A DNA stretch of 64,000 bases, from assembly GCA_026874595.1 (NCBI GenBank), contig CM049311.1, positions 66,135,953 through 66,199,952 of the forward strand. The letters are read 5' to 3'. Both the position numbers and the translations under genes were made by a program. The notes beneath the pieces are model-generated. The model did no database searches. It was not told the origin of the DNA and saw only the letters and a list, made by a program, of their open reading frames with translations. Below are positions 37,601 to 46,860 of the stretch, in pieces. Numbering within the stretch: position 1 is the first letter of the stretch; each line of letters begins with the position of its first letter. The stretch is from Sipunculus nudus. Its lineage: Eukaryota > Annelida > Sipuncula > Golfingiida > Sipunculidae.

Positions 37601-40600
37601 ATGTAATGTGAATATTGTTAAAATTAGTCATTTTGACTGACATTTCTTTAAAACATATCCCTTTTTCATCTATAAATGGACTAGGTCTCATTGATTGCCA
37701 GTTGCCGATTCTAATCATGTCTTCAAAGCATATGATCATAAATTCTTAATACTAAATGCTATACATGTACTTTACTACACTAAACTTTACTGTATTGTAT
37801 TGTAATTAACCATACTGGAATACACTGTACCTACACAAGATATAATTCAATATACGTTTTCTTAAATCATGATTAACGGACATGGTAGCACCTTGGCCAA
37901 ATACTCGCCACTCCACACATATTCGGCAACCATTATGAACTTGATCACATGACTGATTGAAGAGTCATGTGAGGATAATGTCACCAAGTTAATATTTAAT
38001 CAAGAGGAAACTGAAGCCTCACCCAAGAGAGTGGTCTGTTAAAATAAAAGTGTAATAATTAATTGAAGAAATGCATGTAAAAGGCCTTTCAAGAGTTCGA
38101 AGAGTAGATTTTTAAAGCCAATTTTGTTATTTTTCTGTAAGCTTTTATATAAATGACAGCATAGACTATGCCATAGTGAATAGATAGAGAAAAGGCTTTG
38201 GGCATTCCAGAATGTTGTACAGAGAGAGGAACAACGATTCGCATTCGGAGACTTTTGACGAGGGAAGTCATAACAGTAGCTGTAGAATCATCCCTGGGCA
38301 AACATTTAGAACAAAGGGCTCTAAACAGCTCATTGTTATATTTACCTGTCTCTGGGGGTTTCAGCAAGCTGTCCACGGAGGACTAGGCATTTATGCATCA
38401 ATGCTCTTTAAGTCCTTTGTTGCTCTAAGCGGTATGAACGCAGGTTTTGCAAAGCTCCCCTGTATTAATTTAAATACCTCCTCCCTGAGGGAATGGTGAT
38501 GTTAAATCTGGATGGATTCTTATTATTCAGTAAATACCAGGGTTTGTTTCCTGATGCGATTCGGTGGTTCACCGCGTGTATGCTAGAGTTTGAGTTAAAA
38601 GAGTGTTCCCCATGGACATCCCACCAAGGGACCGTGTCGGTATCATGAACAATATATACCATCAGCATCAGGAGAAAGACTTCAGCCCTCTGCCCCGCCC
38701 ACCGATGGTTTCGATTTCACGTCACCCTTATAAGTAGGTTTAATTTCGGTCTCACTTGCGACCTCGATTTCACGTCACCCTTATAAGTAGGTTTAATTTC
38801 GGTCTCACTTGCGACCTCGATTATCTTCAAATGAGCTTTCATCTATGAAAATATTAATGTGATTGTCTTTAATCTTGATTTATCTAATTTCCTCTATTTA
38901 TGAAATTGTCAAGGGTATATTAAAATGTCAACAGCAGGTAGAAACCGTCCTATGGATGAGAAGCTGAACTTGAACTCAGAAATCGTCACGTGCACAGATC
39001 TACTGCTTGAGCTTTTAATATGTAAAGAGTAACTCTTCCAGGAAAAATCGAACACTCGTAATCAGAAAAGCAAGCACCGGGAGACACACCATCTTCCTAC
39101 TACAAGTCTGTCACAGCTACGTTTTCACAGACTCTGATTCAGCGAGCCACTCTAGCGTCGTTTCATGAATAATGAACAAGCCAGCAAGTGTTTGGACTGA
39201 AATAAAAAAAATCACTCAAATCCAATGAACATCATATAAATAACACACTGTTCCGACTTAGTCTAAAATTCTAAACATATTCAAAAGAAACAGAACGGGC
39301 TTATAAGGCTTTATTTGATAGGTCAAATTCTTAATGACCGAGGGGATGGATAAGATACGGGAGGCTTCGAGATGTTTGAAAAAATTGTATTGTTTGAAGG
39401 CGTGTATCTGGTAAATAGCCTCTCGATGTAAAAATAAAAATGCCGTTCGATTAATTAATGATGAAATATGCTAAAAGGACGACCCAGGGAGGTACGTCGA
39501 TATAATTTATCAAATCGCCCCCTCCCCATTGTGTGTAGTGCCTATTCTTTCTCCTACACGACAATATCCTAAATGCATTTTATTTATTAATCATTTTACT
39601 ATCTTGCTTTAAAATTTAATATTTGTGTTGAAAAAGGTAAAATATCATGATTAAGCGAGAAAGAAACAAACAATAAGAGGTTGCAAATAACTACGGGTCA
39701 ACCAATATTGAATTCGTTTTACTTTCTTTTGGGTAGGTCAAAGATTTCCTTTTTATTCTATCTAGAATAGCTTACTTATAAGCATTCACAGAGACAGTGT
39801 ATGGAACCGCAGGTCACGTTAAAGAGGCCACCGGTTAGCTCACCCAGAAAATCTGACGTTATATTCGTATTCACATTTCACTCATATCTCGAACTTAGGT
39901 ATAAATGATTAAAATCAGGGTGCACTTTTAACTTACACATAAAAGCTTACATTTATCGTTCTCTCTTCTGTTATTATCTATGTGGCGCGCCGGTTACCTC
40001 ATTCACCTAAACAATTTCATCTTCATATATACAACCGTGGGGGCCACCCTCGCGGAGATGAGTCATCATGCATGTGTGGGGACTGGTACTTAGAGTTTGG
40101 TAAACGTCTCTTACTGTTGTTTTCTGCATTAACCAGACAACCACAGGGACCCCCAACATCTGGTAGTCCTGACATGATTGCTCTGAGCTGATTATTCTGG
40201 GCTCCTCCTTTAATTACTCGTGGCCTCCAGGGCCCTTCATTCTGGCTAATTCTCTCCCCGGCAGGACAGCCATGTCGCCGACCCCTTCCCGTCCGCGTAC
40301 AGAAAGCCGCGTGCCGCTCTCAGTTAAGGAGTGGCACGTAGCAAAATGCTCCCGACTGTGTATTTATGAACTTATATAATTATGCGGGTATCTCTTTTAT
40401 GTCGTATTTCGATGACTTTACCACATTCCTGAGATGAAGTGTTCACATGTTTCATTAATGCGCTACTGTTCCCGTGTTTAATTAATGTGACTTGCTAGCA
40501 TGATGATTTGACCAAATCTGGTTAATAAGGCGCAATCTTCATCTCTTCGAAGTTCAAAACAGCTTATGTTGTTGTCTAACTAGGGGACTAAGTATTTCAT

Positions 40601-43600
40601 AATGCTTTGAACAAGACAGGCAGACAAAATTTATTTTAGAAAATTTAAAAGACTGAATGAGACTTATAATTATACTTAAAGAAAGGATCAACAGAACGTA
40701 TACCAACTGGAGTTTTTAATAAAATCCCTTATTTCTTTAATACTAAAAATTAAGCTTCCGTAGGTCAGTCTGCGCATTTGTTTTCAGGCCACTCTAGGCT
40801 AACTTTTCTTGATTTAGGTAAAAGCAGAAGTATAGATTTGCAGATAATTCCTATACATGACTTCAATTCTTCGGGAAGAAATTTAACACAGCCATGAAAA
40901 CTAGTGAAATTAGTCTTACTGTTCATATCTCCATAATTATGGACTGTACGATAAATTGGTTTGTTGAGGAATTCGTAGTGTGATAAGATAAGTCTTTTAG
41001 TATAATATTGTATCGATATATCTTATTCCGATAAGTTAACATTCACTCAGAGAAACCTACTCCCCCACACAAACTTTAAATTAAAAAAAAAATAAAAAAA
41101 TTATTCGACATTTTCATTTAATGTTTAATTGAACCACACATCAGTATATAGTGCCACGTGTGTTACCTTGTGCACAACAAAATATAATGACAAGAACACA
41201 TGGTTTAACTCAATCTGGGAGCAAGCAGTGCATTTACTGATGTAAAAGCTGTTAAAATCTCTGTAGCAGCTAGCACTGCTTTCACACACCTTGAATCAGC
41301 GAGCCGCTCTGGGGTTTATTTCATTTTGAATAATGAATAAGGCAGTTGAACCAATCAGATGACTTTTGTTCTACGCGGACGTCTATTGCGATGTTTTGAT
41401 GAACGTCTGTCATTGCCGGAAGCAACAATCTAACCGGTCAAATCACAGGATGGCCAGCGCTCAAGGAGAAAGTCAATGTCAGGGGAAAATTCAGGGACTA
41501 TTTTAATGACAGTGAGGATATCACAATTAGTTATCATGTTGAAAGAGTTGTAATTTCATTTACCAGTGTATTGTTAACATTGAGTTCGTTAGATTTGATT
41601 GGCAGTTGTGATTTATTCATGAAATATACGCCAGAGCGGCTGTCAAGTTTGTGAAAGCGTGGTTACCTGCTTCAAAGTTGATAGTATAAAGATAAGTGGA
41701 ACAAATCCTGTCAAATAAATATGTTTCAGGAAATTTAAGTCATACAGGGAAATATTGCGATATTTTTATGACTTCGTCCCAAATGTGCTGTGTGTGCATA
41801 TTGCACGTCGTGATTAACCCTGCATGCACTATCTGCATATGGTCATGGAGAAGTTTAATTGAAATCGCATCGAGCAACATAAAAGGTGTTTTATACAGGG
41901 GTATTACTAATAATATAGTCATATTTTGAAGTATTTTGGTCTTTTATCATATTGCCATCTTTTAAGACTGTCCTTTTCTTAACATAATCTTTTTAATGTA
42001 TCAATTTTAAATAATCTTTTAATAGTCATTTTTCAATGAAGTCGTTTTAGTATGGTCATTATTGTTTTTTGAGGTTAGTTTTTTTCCAGTGCTCACGCAA
42101 CACACATACGGTGGAACAAACGATAAACCCAATCAGATGCGAGTTGTTCCATTGAACGGGGATAAATACGTGGCTAAATACTTTTAAATAAAGAAGGATC
42201 TAAAAGTCTAAAAGGAGGCTGTTTCAAAAAGGCAAGGAGTACAGACATTTTAAAGAGATAATTTTAATCGTTTATTCTACTCTCACGACGTGTAATTTTG
42301 GAACCGACAGCAGATATCATATGTATGACTCATTTTAAAGGAGATAATGGCTTATTGTACTTCTCACATGTACAATAAACACCACTTAGTACAATGAGAG
42401 AACGTCATAAATATAACTTGTCAAACCGGGAAACGTAGAATGGTGTTGGAATTACGAAATAAGTGCCTATGAATAGTATGTATTACAATAATGGTACATT
42501 GTTATGCCGTGTAAATAATTCAGCCCTAAGACAGGCGGAGTAATGGTGGAGACAAAGGCCGTAGATTGTCACGGCCTCCTCCTTTAAGCGATTGACTCTT
42601 TCTGATACAGAGCAAGAACCATTTTCATCAGCTGTACATATATTTCATTCAGGGAGTGTTCCTGCATATTTCCTAAAATCAATAATAATTACTAATAATT
42701 ATATAGTCGCGCTGCCAGAATTTAAAAACAGACTATATCTGTTCTTGATTACCCAAGCTGCACAATCTGCCGGAATGTGTAGCTACCAATGGCTGTCCTG
42801 TAAGAACGAGTCACCTTCAAAATAATACTTTTTTAAGAGACGTCTGGTATGTTTTTATTGAATCCCATGATGAACAAAAAGCCAAGAGTAATCAGAATTT
42901 GCCTTTTTTAATTATTCTTGTTCATGTCCTAAATTCTTTGAAAAAGTATAAACTTCACTAAATTAATTTAGTTAAACCCACGGAATCTAATTTTACATCG
43001 ATAGCTTGCATTACAAAGTTTTTACTACACAGACACGCGGTGAACAAAGTTTGTATAGATATACGTTGTCACGGTAGGGCAAGAGTCACTGAGGCAAAGT
43101 TGGTGCCCAGGCATTTGAAGCACTTCTAGAAAACATAAATAACTCAATTTTTGATTAATTGTTTTATATAAATCCACAGACATTGCATAAGAAGTATTCA
43201 TTATTTAAAAAAGAAATAGAAACGTTAGAAAAAGTTAGCTTATTAACGGAAGTGAAATTCTTTTTTAATATAATATATAAACAATAATGTGAAAGTATAA
43301 ATATACGGGCTCATTAAAGTGGTCAATAAAACATTGCTAGCTCATTTGAATTCCTAATAAGAAATGGAAAGAGCAATCAAGTCAATTAAAGTCGTATTGC
43401 TGAAAAGGTCATGTAAGTATGCATACACCACATATTATTTGGTTATGTACATTTTTCTTAAAAAGCCAGCGTAATTGTTTGTTTCTGTGATTACAATATA
43501 TTAACTGCGGATTACCATAGCCTTCAGGCTCCATCCTGTCTTCACCACACAAGCGACATCTGTAGGTGACAACTGACCCCAAGTGTTCGGGTTCATTACA

Positions 43601-45967
43601 TCGATAAAGAAAGTATCTTGCAATTGGGGCATCTTGTTTCATTTAATAAGTGGGATGTATTGATAATTATAGATTATATGCTCAGGGGTGATTTTCTGCC
43701 AAATCCTATATCGTTCGACTTCGCTTCTCTGTGCATATAGAACGCAATTTACAATTGTAACCACTGGTACTGGGGTGTACAACAGAGACGCAAGGAAGAC
43801 ATGATATCCTCTGCCCGGAGAACTATAGTCCGCTTCATGTCTTCATGTCCAACCGTTTTTTTTTTTTCATTTGAAAATTGTTATAAGTTACATTTCAAGG
43901 GCAACAGCTATAGTCTAGAGCAGAGGATTAAAGGACCTAGTTTTCGACGAGGTAAATAAATACCTATCTTACACCTGATTTAAGATACAGAATTATTTGA
44001 AAATATGAGAAATCAGTCTACATTTCACAACATATCAGACCTACTTATGGCGATGAAGGTCATTCGTCACATGCAAAAACAGCCTTAGTTGACAGTTTCT
44101 GATTGGATGATGTCATGAAAACACTCGGAAACAAAAACTGTGGATTCATTGTAAAATTTTGAATTCCCTTTTAGGTTTTCATCTCCCTATGTACTTGTCT
44201 AGGAAATGATTAAAAAATTGTAAACATTTAAGAAAATTATCTACAAAATACAGATGGACAGCAGGTGGTGAAACGGACTATAAAGAGATGCTCATCATAC
44301 TTCTTCCTAATTACATTCAAAAGGTTATTGTTTTCTTGCAGTATCACAAAGATTCCCGGTTGACGTAACTTCTGGTGTAAGGAAAACATTAAAAGTTGAT
44401 TTTCAGAAAAACACCTGCATTCCAAGGAAGATTAATGTACGCTTCTAAATCATGAGATCAGAATTTTGTCTTAAAGGGTCCAAATCACCAGTCTGACTTT
44501 TATAAACTCAAGGGTATCCCTAGGAGCTTTTATAAACAGGACCGGAAAACATGGATATCACTGCACACAGGCGTTTTGTTTTTTTTTCATCGACGTGTTG
44601 ATAATTTATGGGGGCCTGCCATAATAATCAAAACAACTTCAACAAGGGCAGTTGGCAGTAAGCCAGATAGGCCAGTGCTTTGCAAAGGACGTTTTGCAAT
44701 AAATGACCTTTTGAGCTTCGCATATATGCAACCTATCACCTTAGGTTACATGTTTTTCTAGTTTTCAACATTGCCATGTTAACAAACATGTCGTCGATAA
44801 ACAAATTTATACATCCTTCACGATGACCTTATATGAACATGTCACAACCAAAATTACTCTTAGATCATTAATATAAACATAGAGGATGTCAGATATTACA
44901 TAAATTCTTTTCAAAAGGTAGATGAATCGGCAGCTTTTGAACATATTTACACTGATATTTCTAAATATAATGTTGGCAGATTCAAGGGGGGGGGGTCCAG
45001 ACAGGAAAAATGGGTCTGCAGCCGTTTATAAAAGCTGTGGCGGCAGAAAAGGGGGGATCCGGACCCTCTGTACCCCCCCCCCTTTAGATCCGCTTCTGGT
45101 TACGAATATCTTATTAGGTTTGGAAAAGCATCAATGATTTATTAACAGTCAAACGTGTCCTTTAGTTTGGATTGTGTCTCTCTTTTTAATACTAGACACC
45201 GTTTCTAAAACTCTTTCCTTTGTTTGCAGTATGCGGGAACAAGCGAGGAGGACGTCCGTTCGTGTGTCCGTCATCTACTTTAGAAGACCTGCGCTGCCTG
45301 GACATGTCACAGCTCTGTGACGGGATCAGTGATTGCGCCGCTAATGAGGACGAGGAAGTCGCCGCATGTCTACTGCTCGGACAGGTAAATATGTTATCTA
45401 TACTATTAATAAGGTAGACGCAATGCGGTCTGTGATATATCATCACATGATTTTTCTAGGTTATGTGAAATACCCTTAGAATATATGATTACATGTATAT
45501 TAAGTTACTGGATGTGGTTTAAATGGTTACTCTCTATTGTTTTTATAAACTGTACTTTACCAACTTTTTTATACAAGTGGTAATATAGTAATATTAAAGT
45601 AAACTTTTAAGCTTGTTTTGATCATACTGTATTAATAATAAGAATAATAATATCAATAATTAATATATTTTTATATATGTGTGTGTTTGTGTGTGTGTAT
45701 CCCTGGAGATGTTAAAAGCGTAAAGTTATAGTAAAGATATTATGCAAAGTGCTACTTTTCAGCCTAAAGGGGTTAAATATCTTCTAAACGGGCAAGTTTA
45801 TAAGATAAGCGGATGTATACATAAATTCATTCAAGACACCTGTGAACCATGAAGGTGCTTCACACATATTTTTCAGATGTCAAAATGGTTTATTTTCATC
45901 ACTTGCTATTTATTTACAGGAGAGACGAGTTTTTGGCAGAATGGGACAACTCCCCAAAGAAGCCTAG
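9590..45967 (+). CDS. Small secreted precursor with one LDLa domain, prohormone-4-like (spliced: 9590-9770, 45230-45384, 45920-45967)
   Basis: The spliced frame gives 127 residues. Residues 1-20 are a hydrophobic signal peptide with likely cleavage after Ala-Ala-Ala. Residues 21-38 are a tandem nonapeptide (LPPFHIRSA then LPPFHVRSA). Residues 62-107 form a complete LDL-receptor class A module with six cysteines (62, 73, 83, 90, 96, 107), a Phe before the second Cys, and the acidic calcium-binding cluster DGISDC followed by NEDEE. Residues 113-127 are a tail with Arg-Arg. All introns are GT-AG and the phases match (intron 1 phase 1, intron 2 phase 0). Signal peptide, short peptide region, single LDLa and short tail is the layout of protostome prohormone-4/IDLSRF-type neuropeptide precursors. 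I see no clear IDLSRF motif, so the family name is inference; a generic secreted LDLa protein is the alternative. The protein would be secreted, possibly from neurosecretory cells. Confidence 0.75.
10000..13073. other. Intron 1 segment, unannotated
   Basis: AT-rich single-copy-looking DNA; no element ends or exon-like stretches recognised. Confidence 0.5.
13074..13507 (-). mobile_element. Miniature LTR retroelement (TRIM-type), copy C, complete
   Basis: The most intact copy: two LTRs of 155 bp (13074-13228 and 13353-13507), both beginning TGTTAT and ending GTAACA, flank a 124-bp internal region. On the minus strand each LTR contains, in order, an A-box-like TAGCGAAGCGG, about 30 bp, and a B-box-like GGTTCGAA, as in a tRNA gene. 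The primer-binding site here is more mutated than in copy B. Flanks are caag and gaag, so a 4-bp target duplication is possible but not exact. The element lies inside intron 1, antisense to the host gene. It has no coding capacity and would depend on another retroelement. Confidence 0.75.
13386..13460 (-). promoter_or_regulatory. tRNA-like pol III promoter inside the miniature LTR (copy C)
   Basis: On the minus strand, a stretch with A-box TAGCGAAACGG (consensus over copies TAGCGAAGCGG), a GCCGGAC arm, then GGTTCGAA resembles the 5' and T-arm parts of a tRNA. Equivalent stretches occur in the LTRs near 285-355, 565-625, 3025-3085 and 3280-3345. This is established tRNA-gene promoter architecture; activity is not shown. 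Confidence 0.6.
13740..15872. repeat. 2.1-kb polypyrimidine tract built from (TTC)n and 155-190-bp repeats
   Basis: The + strand is almost entirely T and C. Phrases such as CCCAGATCGTCTTCATCAT recur at about 14144, 14301, 14452 and 14645, and CACGGTC(A/G)ATAGCC at about 14249, 14408 and 14591, giving periods near 155-190 bp. On the minus strand it reads as runs of Glu/Asp/Tyr codons interrupted by stops. Hydrophobic open frames on the + strand are composition artefacts. Confidence 0.85.
15762..15869 (-). pseudogene. Acidic coding remnant at the edge of the polypyrimidine tract
   Basis: A minus-strand frame of 36 codons with no stop includes EYSEEEAKKVEEEDQEED preceded by EFEDYEAGAA. Codons here are not simple (GAA)n, unlike the rest of the tract, so it looks like the least decayed part of a Glu/Asp-rich protein segment. 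Similar phrases with internal stops (YDEDDQEE, DDYEYEEEE) recur through 13900-15550. The parent gene is unknown. Confidence 0.35.
15873..18954. other. Intron 1 segment, unannotated
   Basis: No element boundaries seen. The stretch near 18625-18690 has degenerate AAGTCC phrases related to the minisatellite that follows. Confidence 0.5.
18955..19282. repeat. 54-bp minisatellite (GAGTCC-rich)
   Basis: Built from short units GAGTCCAGGACCCTC and AAGTCCTAGTCCGGG arranged as a 54-bp higher-order unit; AGTCCTAGTCC recurs at exactly 54-bp spacing (19051, 19105, 19159). Related degenerate AAGTCC phrases extend upstream to about 18625. Confidence 0.9.
19283..28082. other. Intron 1 segment, 8.8 kb with no recognised element
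   Basis: The longest quiet stretch of the intron. Apart from a G15 run at 25189 there are no inverted-repeat ends, SINE heads or microsatellites of note. Enhancers could lie here, but none can be named from sequence alone. Confidence 0.5.
28083..28118 (-). other. Strong G-quadruplex motif on the minus strand
   Basis: The C-rich + strand gives, on the minus strand, G runs of 4, 6, 4, 6 and 5 separated by one or two bases. It lies in intron 1, on the strand that does not form the host transcript. Confidence 0.7.
28405..28530 (+). mobile_element. tRNA-derived SINE fragment
   Basis: TGGCTCAGGG (A-box-like) is followed at about 45 bp by GAGTTTGAATCTC (B-box-like), then CAGCCGAGGCGGC. The head GAATCTCAGCCGAG is shared with the SINE near 53100. 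Tail unclear. Confidence 0.6.
28531..30621. other. Intron 1 segment, unannotated
   Basis: AT-rich; nothing recognised. Confidence 0.5.
30721..30765. repeat. (AT)n microsatellite inside the element at 30622
   Basis: 45 bp of uninterrupted TA, followed by GCATGCAT. Confidence 0.95.
31021..31133 (-). mobile_element. tRNA-derived SINE fragment with CACGG core
   Basis: On the minus strand: B-box-like GAGTTCGAGTACC, then the core CCGTGAGATTGTTCACGG followed by TCGACCCC. The A-box part is degenerate. It shares its core with the copies near 36000 and 53090. Confidence 0.6.
31538..31626. repeat. (TAA)n plus (AT)n microsatellite inside the element at 30622
   Basis: TAATAA repeats then ATTATT and a run of TA; the same order, on the other strand, occurs in the related element near 63710-63830. 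Confidence 0.9.
32512..32644 (-). CDS. Candidate second exon inside the CACTA-like element (unknown acidic protein)
   Basis: Acceptor GGTTTAG and donor GTAAAC bound the segment on the minus strand. The phase-0 frame begins EEDAEETEVCIKYEGDIHKA and continues with SIIMDGMQVAEC, a protein-like composition unlike the AT-rich surroundings. It ends with one base over. Joining to the next plausible acceptor (CTGCAG near 32323) would create TAA at the junction, ending the frame. No family recognised. Confidence 0.45.
32645..33039 (-). other. Putative 395-bp intron between the two element-borne exons
   Basis: GT-AG on the minus strand with phase 0 on both sides. It holds AT-rich sequence including an AAT/ATA microsatellite near 32712-32745. 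Confidence 0.35.
33040..33107 (-). CDS. Candidate internal exon inside the CACTA-like element (unknown protein)
   Basis: On the minus strand, acceptor TTTTTTTACAG precedes this segment and donor GTAAGT follows. The frame with two bases completing an upstream codon reads ARACAVRSASSWRKKTDSIF then TK, and ends in phase 0, matching the frame of the next candidate exon at 32512-32644. I do not recognise the family. An upstream exon with the required phase was not found, so the gene may be broken or a captured fragment. Confidence 0.4.
33318..33641 (-). other. Open frame of 107 codons in the 5' part of the CACTA-like element
   Basis: Less AT-rich than its flanks and open on the minus strand; a GTGAGT donor occurs near 33346. 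The translation resembles nothing I know, and the phase at that donor does not fit the exon at 33040. It may be the element's 5' exon in another frame, or chance. Confidence 0.2.
33841..35977. other. Intron 1 segment, unannotated
   Basis: Includes a less AT-rich patch at 34155-34530 with a 75-codon frame of unknown character; no splice support. Confidence 0.45.
35978..36075 (-). mobile_element. tRNA-derived SINE, best-preserved head
   Basis: On the minus strand it starts GGCTTGTATGGCTCAGGGGT (A box), continues to GGGTTCGAA (B box), then CGTGAGATTTTTCACGG and TCGGCCCC. The head resembles a tRNA gene over about 60 bp. It is not called a functional tRNA because the acceptor stem does not close. 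Confidence 0.65.
36880..37325. repeat. Three diverged tandem copies, period about 165-190 bp
   Basis: Each copy has a TTGCATGT(G)TATACA or TTTTTATACA phrase, then TAGCT with CAT.ATA, then GGTGG(C/T)(A/G)C.ACC and CAAC.ATTTTTGCA or an equivalent. The copies start near 36909, 37097 and 37252. Confidence 0.6.
38711..38816. repeat. Perfect 53-bp tandem duplication
   Basis: 38711-38763 and 38764-38816 are identical (start TCGATTTCACGTCACCC, end CTCACTTGCGACC), indicating a recent duplication or a length polymorphism. Confidence 0.95.
39100..39185 (+). mobile_element. Single-arm fragment of the 41266 MITE family
   Basis: It shares GCGAGCCACTCT, TTTCATGAATAATGAA and a preceding TTTTCACAGA with the left arm of the element at 41266. 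No inverted partner was found nearby. Confidence 0.5.
41266..41670. mobile_element. MITE with long inverted arms (about 80-95 bp)
   Basis: The left arm 41266-41360 and the minus-strand reading of the right arm 41590-41670 share, in order, GCAG..TA..CAC, CGCTTTCACA or close variants, GCCGCTCTGG, TTTCAT..TGAATAA and CCAATCA. The interior has no open frame of note. A related half element lies at 39100-39185. Confidence 0.55.
41671..44974. other. Intron 1 segment, unannotated
   Basis: AT-rich; nothing recognised up to the short foldback before exon 2. Confidence 0.5.
44975..45104. mobile_element. Short foldback/MITE with G10 arms, just upstream of exon 2
   Basis: The left arm GCAGATTCAAGGGGGGGGGG and the minus-strand right arm GCGGATCTAAAGG plus a G run form an imperfect inverted repeat about 25 bp long enclosing about 75 bp. 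It lies about 125 bp before the exon 2 acceptor. Confidence 0.5.
45230..45384 (+). CDS. Exon 2: LDL-receptor class A domain
   Basis: The exon is preceded by a pyrimidine-rich acceptor ending TTTGCAG and followed by donor GTAAAT. Read in the phase set by exon 1, the junction codon is ATA (Ile61). The exon then gives C-x10-C-x9-C-x6-C-x5-C-x10-C, with CDGISDC and a following acidic stretch as in calcium-binding LDLa modules. The exon is 155 nt and ends in phase 0. Lys65-Arg66, between the first and second cysteines, is a possible cleavage site but would cut inside the disulfide-bonded module, so it is probably not used. This is the best-supported coding segment in the window. Confidence 0.88.
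45385..45919 (+). other. Intron 2 of the LDLa precursor gene
   Basis: A 535-bp GT-AG intron, phase 0. It contains an imperfect GT/TG microsatellite near 45676-45700 and AT-rich sequence; nothing else stands out. Confidence 0.65.
45920..45967 (+). CDS. Exon 3 (coding part): short C-terminal tail with Arg-Arg, then stop
   Basis: Acceptor TATTTACAG ends at 45919. The phase-0 frame reads ERRVFGRMGQLPKEA, then TAG at 45965-45967. A donor (GTAGGT at 45982) lies 15 bases beyond the stop, so the exon probably continues to 45981 and splices to the exon at 46861; the stop is too close to that junction to predict nonsense-mediated decay. Arg114-Arg115 is a candidate convertase site that would release VFGRMGQLPKEA; Gly118-Arg119 resembles an amidation-type cleavage. 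The length fits a prohormone tail, but the segment is short and could be a cassette exon. Confidence 0.65.
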   Translation, partial: ERRVFGRMGQLPKEA

Positions 45968-46257
45968 TAGACATGTCACGGGTAGGTAACCAAAGCAAAT
46001 GTGTTTAGAGTTGATGTACACCTTTATAATTCTACAGCCTGAAAATTTGCAACTGCGCGCTTGTGTCGGGTTTTGGCAATGCATTTTTACATTCTCGTTT
46101 TCCGGTTCTACGCTTGAAATGTTTGTTTTAGCCTTTTTTAAACGGAATTGTTATGAACTTATTAATGTTACAATACTGTTATAATATTTTTTTCCCTTTA
46201 GACAAATAAACAGGTTTTGTGCATCAAATATAAATGATTTGGTTCTATTAATTTAAC

Positions 46258-46490
46258 AGACAAAGTTCCTCACACAAGTTATATATACCATGATGCTTAA
46301 ATTTGTGATCAAATTCTAGATAGTTCAGGTGGGGACTTAATTCAGTCCTTATCAGATTCCGCTGTTTCTTTTCCATTATTTTATACAATTTTACAGAGAA
46401 AGATCCTTACACAAGTTATTAATCCCACACTGCTTTATAATAAAGATTAGATAGTTCAATAGGGGACTAAATTCAGTCCTTATTAGTTTT
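46258..46490 (+). repeat. Diverged tandem duplication, two copies of about 100 bp
   Basis: The copies at about 46258-46365 and 46394-46490 share ACACAAGTTAT, then a GATAGTTCA block, a GGGGACT block and ATTCAGTCCTTAT in the same order, with many differences between. It lies wholly inside intron 3. Confidence 0.6.
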
Positions 46491-46532
46491 TTTAAGGTGA
46501 ACCTTGCAAATATTTATAATAGTCCCGCAAAC

Positions 46533-46573
46533 GCCACTCAAAAGGGACCTCGAAACATACCTTTTTGAGTGGC
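46533..46573 (+). other. Intronic hairpin upstream of the terminal exon
   Basis: GCCACTCAAAAGG pairs with CCTTTTTGAGTGGC with one bulged base, giving a stem of about 13 bp and a loop of about 14 bases. It lies about 290 bp before the terminal-exon acceptor and could influence splice choice; that role is inference. Confidence 0.6.
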
Positions 46574-46860
46574 ATTTTTTTTCAAGTTAACTAGCCCGTT
46601 TTATTCAGCATGTTAATAAAATTGTTTTTAAACTTTTATATTGTGGTTACTTGATATCAACAATTAGTTGAGTAGTCTAGCTTCTGATAGAACCGTGATA
46701 ACCTATTTTTATTTTTTCGAGTTCAACTGTATTGTAATGCGCTGATGAGCAGGTGTACCTTGTAAAATACATTGTTACATAATTAATTAATTATAATTAT
46801 TATTATCATTATATTGTATACACATAAAGGATTAATAATTTTTTTTTCTTTTGTTTTCAG

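Larger units (their letters stand above)
9771..45229 (+). other. Intron 1 of the LDLa precursor gene, about 35.5 kb
   Basis: The intron is bounded by donor GTAAGT and acceptor TTTGCAG, phase 1. It holds nearly all the mobile elements and minisatellites listed between these coordinates. No further in-phase exon with signal or LDLa character was recognised in it, although a short cassette exon cannot be excluded by eye. Confidence 0.7.
45982..46860 (+). other. Intron 3 of the LDLa precursor gene
   Basis: An 879-bp GT-AG intron between the short tail exon and the terminal exon. It holds a diverged tandem duplication (46258-46490) and a strong hairpin (46533-46573). If exon 3 is skipped, intron 2, exon 3 and this interval would be removed together. 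Confidence 0.5.
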
